Shown piece after piece: positions 58,425 through 64,000 of a DNA stretch of 64,000 bases (positions are counted from its first letter, which is position 1; each line of letters starts with the position of its first letter). The notes beneath the pieces were generated by a model. The model was not told the DNA's origin, did not search any database, and saw nothing but the letters and a program-made list of their open reading frames with translations. The DNA comes from Campanula takesimana (Eukaryota > Streptophyta > Magnoliopsida > Asterales > Campanulaceae). The stretch is taken from positions 434,001 through 498,000 of the forward strand of contig JAOWBW010000761.1 of the NCBI GenBank assembly GCA_026119855.1. The letters are read 5' to 3'. Both the position numbers and the translations under genes were made by a program.

Positions 58425-61095
58425 AAGAAATACAAGCAAAGAGGCTACACCGGGGCAGAGTCTTTTAGTAAAAGTCCACTTTTGGTATTAGTCTGTTATT
58501 TTACTAGCAAAAGTCCACTTTGGACATTAGTTAGATTGTTAAAGTCCACCTCGGACTAGTCAACTTGAGTCTTTAATAAAAGTGTATTTATTTCTTTTCT
58601 CTCTAGACTTGAGACATAATCTTGCATATATACATCAACTCTATGAAAATTGTATTAATCTCAATTGACAATTGATTGCTATACCTTTATATGACAAATT
58701 AATCGCAAATATATTCATTAATAAAGGCTCATTAAAAGGCAAATGGACCCACAAACCATCATACATAACTTAACAAGTAAGTAATCTCAAAATAACAAAC
58801 GCTTTGATCAATCAAATCATTTTTCTTTTCTCTATATACACTCTCTATACCTACTCTCATACATATACACCCCTCGTGTACACCCACTGTGTGCACCCTC
58901 CATATACATACTCCTCGTGTACACCCACTGTGTGCACCCTCTAAATATTCCCCATATACACTTCCACCTTCCCATGAAGAAGACGATAACGGCAGAGATG
59001 TTGACCATCGAAGAAGCGTCTGTACAAAGGCGGTCCGTTCCCGTCGCGACTACAACATGACGATGCACTGGGGCTGTCTATCCTCCTCGAAGATGTCAAC
59101 GAAATGCAAGGGGCTATTCAAACCCCCTCCACGAGTTCTACCTCCCCAAAGATGAAAGCGAACTAGGGGCTCATCTTGGCCCACGTTTCAACATGTAAAT
59201 ATATATATATATAGAAAAGGGCTCGCTAGGTCGAAACCCACAACGGGCGGCTTAGGCAAAAATTAGAGCAAAAGCACAAAAGAAGCCCGCTAGGTTGAAA
59301 ACCCGCAAGGGCGGCCTAGGCAAAAATAAGGGTGTGCACAAAGAAATAAATCAAAGTAAAGAAAAATAGAAGGGGCTTTCATCATAGGAAAAGTAAAAGT
59401 CCCACTTTCGTTTCACTTCTTATTTTCCTATTTTTCTTTCTTTTCAAAGGAATTCAACTTAACTCGACGGCAGCAGTCCGAAGCCACAACTACAAACGAA
59501 GCGGTCCAAAGCAACAAACAACAATGGAGCAGACCACCATTCAAACCCGGTATCACCATCAACCGGATCATCCTCGAACTACGCGGACCCGAGCCTCTCA
59601 CACCAAGAGGAACGTAGGCAACCTCATGGTCTGGTCCATAAAATATACAAAACCCACTTCGAGCCAACTTTCATTCTTTTCTCTCTTCCCCATATACACC
59701 ATAATTTCTATTCTCTTTCTCGATTAAGCAAGACATTTATTATTTTGAGATTACTTGTCTAAAACATAATTATAAGATACATAAATAATCAACGAGGTCC
59801 ATTCTCGAGCAATCAAAAGACAATTATGAATAAAACAATTTTCAAATGTCTCGACAGGTCTTCTGTTCTACAATCTAGGAAAGAGCTAAACACTTACTTT
59901 CTGTCAAGCAAGGGCTTCCTTCCTTTTATACACATACTTCCTGTAAGGTCTAAATGCTAGAACTCCCTGTCTTGTTCTCTCTCTCTTTTCTCTTACTATA
60001 ACGAAAAGGCTCCTGGAAGTCGTCTGTGCAATTCTGTATTTTTCTTTATTTTGAGTCGACTGAAATAATAATAAAAAAAAACGACTCTAAAACAATATAC
60101 CCACCTAGATTGAAAACCCGCAAGGGCGGTCTAGAGAAAAAATAGGGTGCATCTAAAAGGAGGTAGAGTCCCCCACCTTATGCACTCACCAAGCTGGGGC
60201 TACCCTAACAGAATTAGGCCGAGTATTGGAACTCTAACAAGATCATTCCCCGCAGAAAGTCATCTCTCTCCATCGAAGTTCAACATGGATGACCTCTTTC
60301 TAATGACCTCACCAAACTGGGGCTGTCCCAATGGAATTGGACCGACTACCAACTTGCCAACAAGATCACTCTCCATGAAAGGTTATCTCTCCACCAAAGT
60401 TCAACTTGCTTGACTTCCTGCTAGAGCTCCCATCAAACTGAGTCTTCCCTAAAAAGAAATTAGGTCAACTGCCTGGCTACTCAGAAATCACCGGCAACCC
60501 GATGAAATCTCACTCACCCGAAAGGCTACCCTAATCAACAAACCTAACGAAGGACAAGTACTTGGATTAATTAGACTGTAATTAATTATAAGGCATCTTT
60601 ATAAAGTCATTACATTTTCAAAGTGTTTTCCATCACGACACATTATTTATAAACCTGCACGCTCGGTCTCCCCTAAATTTACAAAACGTCTTTCGTCTCA
60701 TCTCTACGATGTCTAACTAACTCAGTCCTACAACTTTTACCCTAGGTTAGCTTTGGATCGTGCATCCCATCCTCATAGGTCGAAAGCCCTAAAAAATTAC
60801 CTTTAGGAAAATTAGAATTTTTTTGAAAGGGTCCACCTGTTTATGGCCCAATCCACCCAAGCTAGCTGATCCCAAACCTGCATAAAATAGAGTATACCAG
60901 ATACCAAGCAGTTACAAACCCAACCAGGGGTACCGTCAGCCCATGATACTTGTTACTTGCTACTCCACATAATACTTGTTACTTGCTACGTGTTACTGCT
61001 ACATACTGCTAGACAAATAATAGAAATGTTTATACAGTCATCCATGAATATATATACTATGCTACTGTCTATGCTACGCTAACAAAATGCTGAAA
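58425..61095 (+). other. Element F non-coding middle
   Basis: No credible gene. It holds a 41-bp tandem duplication (CCTCGTGTACACCCACTGTG at 58872 and 58913) and three copies of GAAAACCCGCAAGGGCGG-type sequence (about 59230, 59290, 60110). A third R-type stem-loop lies at 59575-59623 (..GGAACGTAGGCAACC), and three diverged ~121-bp repeats start at about 60188, 60309 and 60431. The place where pol should be contains only this repeat-rich sequence. Confidence 0.55.
60180..60540 (+). repeat. diverged ~121-bp tandem repeats
   Basis: Three units containing CACCAAGCTGGGGCTACCCT / CACCAAACTGGGGCTGTCCC / CATCAAACTGAGTCTTCCCT, each followed by an (A)GAATTAGGCC-type string, then ..AACAAGATCA.. and ..CATCGAAGTTCAAC-type strings. 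Non-coding. Confidence 0.6.
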
Positions 61096-63591
61096 CTAAG
61101 AAGCCAATCCACTAGCATCGCCTCGAGTCCTTTCCCGAGGACGCCCGCCTGGAGCACCATCATCATCACTAGAGGGAGGAGAACCGCCACACTCCGCCAC
61201 CTTGCGAAGACTCTTCGCCAACTTCTGGTGCAAACTCAGAATCACCGATCGTAGGCCAGCCTCACGGTGTGTCATAGCCTCATATGTACGAGGAGTTACC
61301 TAAGAAAAAGGTAGCACGAAACATGTCAAAATAAGTTTGAACAAGAAGATGACTAAAAACAAGAAGTGAGATGAGTAAAAGAAAGGGTAAAGGTACGTAC
61401 ACCAGCATGGCCCGCAGGCATCTGAAACTTTGGAGCTGACTCACCCTCCTCATACTGAACCCACTGAGGGTTACCGCTGTCGTCAGTATAATCATATAGT
61501 GGAGCTCCAAAAACCCTGTCAAATAAAGGACCCGCCGGACCAGGCACTGCTGGCTCCACACGCCTCTGTCCCATCTCTCGCAGTCTCTCCTCAAGCACAA
61601 CATGTGGCCCCCCAAGGCATGCCCTAGCAAAGTCATCATAGGAGGCCTCCTCTACAATGAACTGTCTAGCATCTAAACCCGCCGTCAATCTCTCCCGATC
61701 ATGCAGAGACGCGGGATCAGTCATATAACGCAGGGGATCCACCGAAACCCTGTAGACGTTGCCCACACCATCTTGGGCCTGTACTCTCTCACCCAAATAA
61801 AGGGCGTCCCGGCTGTACCCGATCAGAAGCCTCCTCTGACCCATCGCCTTAATGGCCCCTACAGCAACCAACTCAGCATCCAGATCCACCCACGGATAAA
61901 AGACAATCTCTCTCGGCTGAGGTCCCACCAAAATAGTCTTCAGCTGCGCATATGTGTAATGCCAAGAAATCCCTTCGCCCCTGCTCCTGCAGCCCGGTAC
62001 CCATCGACATATAGTCAGGAAAGTCGACCGAGCACTGGTCGTCCTAAAACACCTCAAGGCTAGAATCTCATAAGCCCAACACTGAAAAGAGAGGTTATGA
62101 AACAAAATCAGAAATAATCTACAAGAGGGACGTGACTGAAATCAGAAATAGTCAAGAAATGGATCATACCTTCAAGGCAAAATGTAAGCAGTCAACTGAG
62201 GCCAACTGAGACCGACAGCTCCGGTCTAAGGAACGATACAACTCCGCCAAGCCGGCAGACCCCCAAGCAATACCCCTCACGGAATCTAAGTCCACCAAGC
62301 ATCCTAACAAAGGAATCATCGCTGTGGTACCGGCATTAGCAAAAATAGTCTGTGACAACCCATACCGGACAAAGACCCGAGCAGTCGCCTCCACATCACC
62401 TCCACTGGCCTTCAGATCGGCCAACATCCCCTCATACTGCCTCTTAAGGCCACCCAAACGTACACCATATCCGATCCTGATATCGGTACAATCAAATCCG
62501 ATCAAGCCCCGGAGCCTATCTGCATTCCCATTGGCAAGTAGAGTATCATCACCCCACACTGGATTGCCCATGAACCACAAACCAGTAATGGCCAAAAAGT
62601 CAGAAGGAGACACCATTACCTCTCTCCAACTAAAGTTGAATGTGTGGGTAGTATCCCACCAGTTCTATCGCAGTGCCATAACAAGGTCAGTACTCTTGGT
62701 CATCTTTCCCTGACCAGACAGGCTCTCAAAGAATAAACCCAAGCCGGTGGCCCGCACCCTACTCTGAACAGTCTCTGGAGTCCTCTCACACAAATCATAC
62801 ACAACGCCGCATGAGCCCCTCGACTTCAAAGGCCGCAATACAACCTGCCAACACAAACAGGTATACACAGCTCAGGTATGAAATTAATCTAGCAATTTAT
62901 TTCATAAATATGTGTAAACATAAACTGTAGCATTATTATTCTAGAAAATACCACAAAATTCCCAACAAACACTCTGTTACGTATACATCGCATACATTAC
63001 AACTTACACATAAAACCATAGCCTACCTAGGACAAATTAATCCGAAACAGTCCAAGAAGAGTCAAAACCGTAACAAAATAGACAAAAATGTAACTTCGCA
63101 GAAAACGAACTTTCTCGTCCAAAAAATTACATACATTGACTACCCATGTTCTAACAAAGCTCAAAAGCCAAAATCACTTTAAGCTAAGTCAACCAAGTCA
63201 AAATAAGTCCAAAATTGCAACATTCTCGGACTAAACACACTTTAAAATACAAAAATATGTTTTTCAACGAAATCGTCAAACCAACACTTTACCCATGCTG
63301 CAAACGTGCTCAATTTCAAAAATCCACAACCAATCCGAGTCAAAATCAGTTAAATGCACAAAATCCCCAAATTATAGGTCTTAAACCCTAGAAATTCGAA
63401 TCCAAGCAAAACCCAAATCAAACTAGAAATTAATTGCATAAACAAGTTCAAAAACGAATCCTTACCACTTCTCCGGCCACATAGTAGCACGAATGAAGCC
63501 TCGGGTGCGTGTACAAGTCGGATTACTCGAAATGTTTGAATTTCATGTGAGGCACGTTCTTCTTTGATTTCGGTGGTCCTCTTGGTGCCAT
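61096..63591 (-). pseudogene. plant mobile domain (PMD) gene, four exons, two stops
   Basis: Exons from splice signals and frame: 63591-63466 (ATG at 63591), 62844-62170, 62081-61401, 61299-61096 (TAG). All three introns are GT-AG and phase 0, giving 561 codons. Exon 2 holds the PMD hallmark TTHTFNFSWREVMVSPSDFL followed by AITGLWFMG, and later GIAWGSAGLAELYRSL. Exon 3 continues CWAYEILAL and then a PMD-like RW region. Exon 4 is an acidic/basic tail. PMD proteins include Arabidopsis MAIN/MAIL silencing factors and many transposon-borne copies. In-frame TAA at codon 23 (63525-63523) and TAG at 62667-62665, both one change from Gln codons, suggest it is dead or read through. It is antisense to element F gag, the position of extra antisense ORFs in Tat elements. 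Confidence 0.75.
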
Positions 63592-64000
63592 TGTCGAGTT
63601 TTGAACGAACCTAGATGATAACCTTCAATTTTCGCCGGAGTTTCACCTTGAAATCATCGCCGGCGATCCCTCTTCTCCTTCTTCTCCGATGAGGCAGTGC
63701 GTGTGTGTTTTGTTTTCTGCGCAAATACGCTCCAGACGCGCCGGGTATGGACGAATCCACCGACGCGCTCGTACGGCCAGACACGCCTCGTCCGCCCCGT
63801 TAAAAATCAATGCAAAATTCCCGAAATTCCCCTTAGCGCTATAGGCAATTTGACCAAACTACCCTTGGCTGCGTAAAAATGATACGGCCGCTCTGTAAAC
63901 CGCTGTACGGCTCCCAGTTTCAATATTTGACAGATCAGCCCCTGGCTTTCCCAAAATTCCATTTTTAACCCCATATCTTGGGTAATTTACTATAAAACTC
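63592..64000. other. 5' flank of PMD gene, GC-richer
   Basis: Minus-strand 5' UTR and promoter side of the PMD gene. A CG-rich block at about 63720-63800 (several GCGC and CGTACG) stands out. No TATA box was placed and no ORF seen. No 3' LTR of F is recognisable before the window ends. Confidence 0.4.

Overview
This is nuclear DNA of a flowering plant, most likely a eudicot. There are GT-AG introns, no operons or ribosome binding sites, and about 85% of the window is transposable-element sequence. No RNA gene, CRISPR array or replication origin is visible.

Layout. (1) Positions 1-3250 hold the only likely single-copy host gene: two minus-strand exons (2825-2469 and 1007 to about 546) of a putative plastid-targeted membrane protein of unknown function, next to small MITEs. 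(2) Positions 3247-6640 hold three head-to-tail LINE-derived retroposon units, each ending in poly(A) and separated by the same direct repeat, with a gypsy LTR fragment and a Stowaway MITE inserted. (3) Positions 7229-55455 are one nest of LTR retrotransposons that can be unpacked exactly from LTR ends and 5-bp target duplications. Copia A (7229-55455) has Copia B (8462-48716, TSD CAAGT) inside its 5' LTR. B contains Tekay-type chromovirus C (10970-34543, TSD CAAAT) and, on the minus strand, Copia E (35889-44143, TSD ATGAA). C contains Sirevirus-like Copia D (15205-27559) in its pol gene and a minus-strand solo LTR G (31994-34117, TSD CTATG) in its 3' LTR. The nest is up to four levels deep. 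All pol genes are broken by stops, frameshifts or deletions. (4) Positions 55488-64000 look like a Tat/Ogre-type Ty3/gypsy derivative (F): LTR end, PBS, a leader with a W-box array, gag remnants, no pol, and an antisense four-exon gene with a plant mobile domain (PMD).

The most interesting signal is shared across the nest. LTRs of three unrelated lineages (Copia A/B/E, Tekay C/G, Sirevirus-like D) each carry a lineage-specific GC-rich, mostly palindromic short motif repeated at about 22 bp (21-23), roughly two helical turns. In A, B and E the array ends 85-86 bp upstream of the TATA box. The motif core differs between close relatives while spacing and position are kept. D adds a second array: 16 same-strand TGCGCC copies inside a predicted intron of its extra ORF. 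F has an array of WRKY-type W-box cores in its leader.

Second-tier observations are the intron-containing extra ORF of D with its own TATA-like promoter, the reconstructable PMD gene, an 11-residue (hendecad) repeat in F gag, and two structural anomalies in the nest (a 735-bp flank duplication beside the C 5' LTR, and a matching B-insertion footprint in both LTRs of A) that are either ectopic gene conversion or assembly error.
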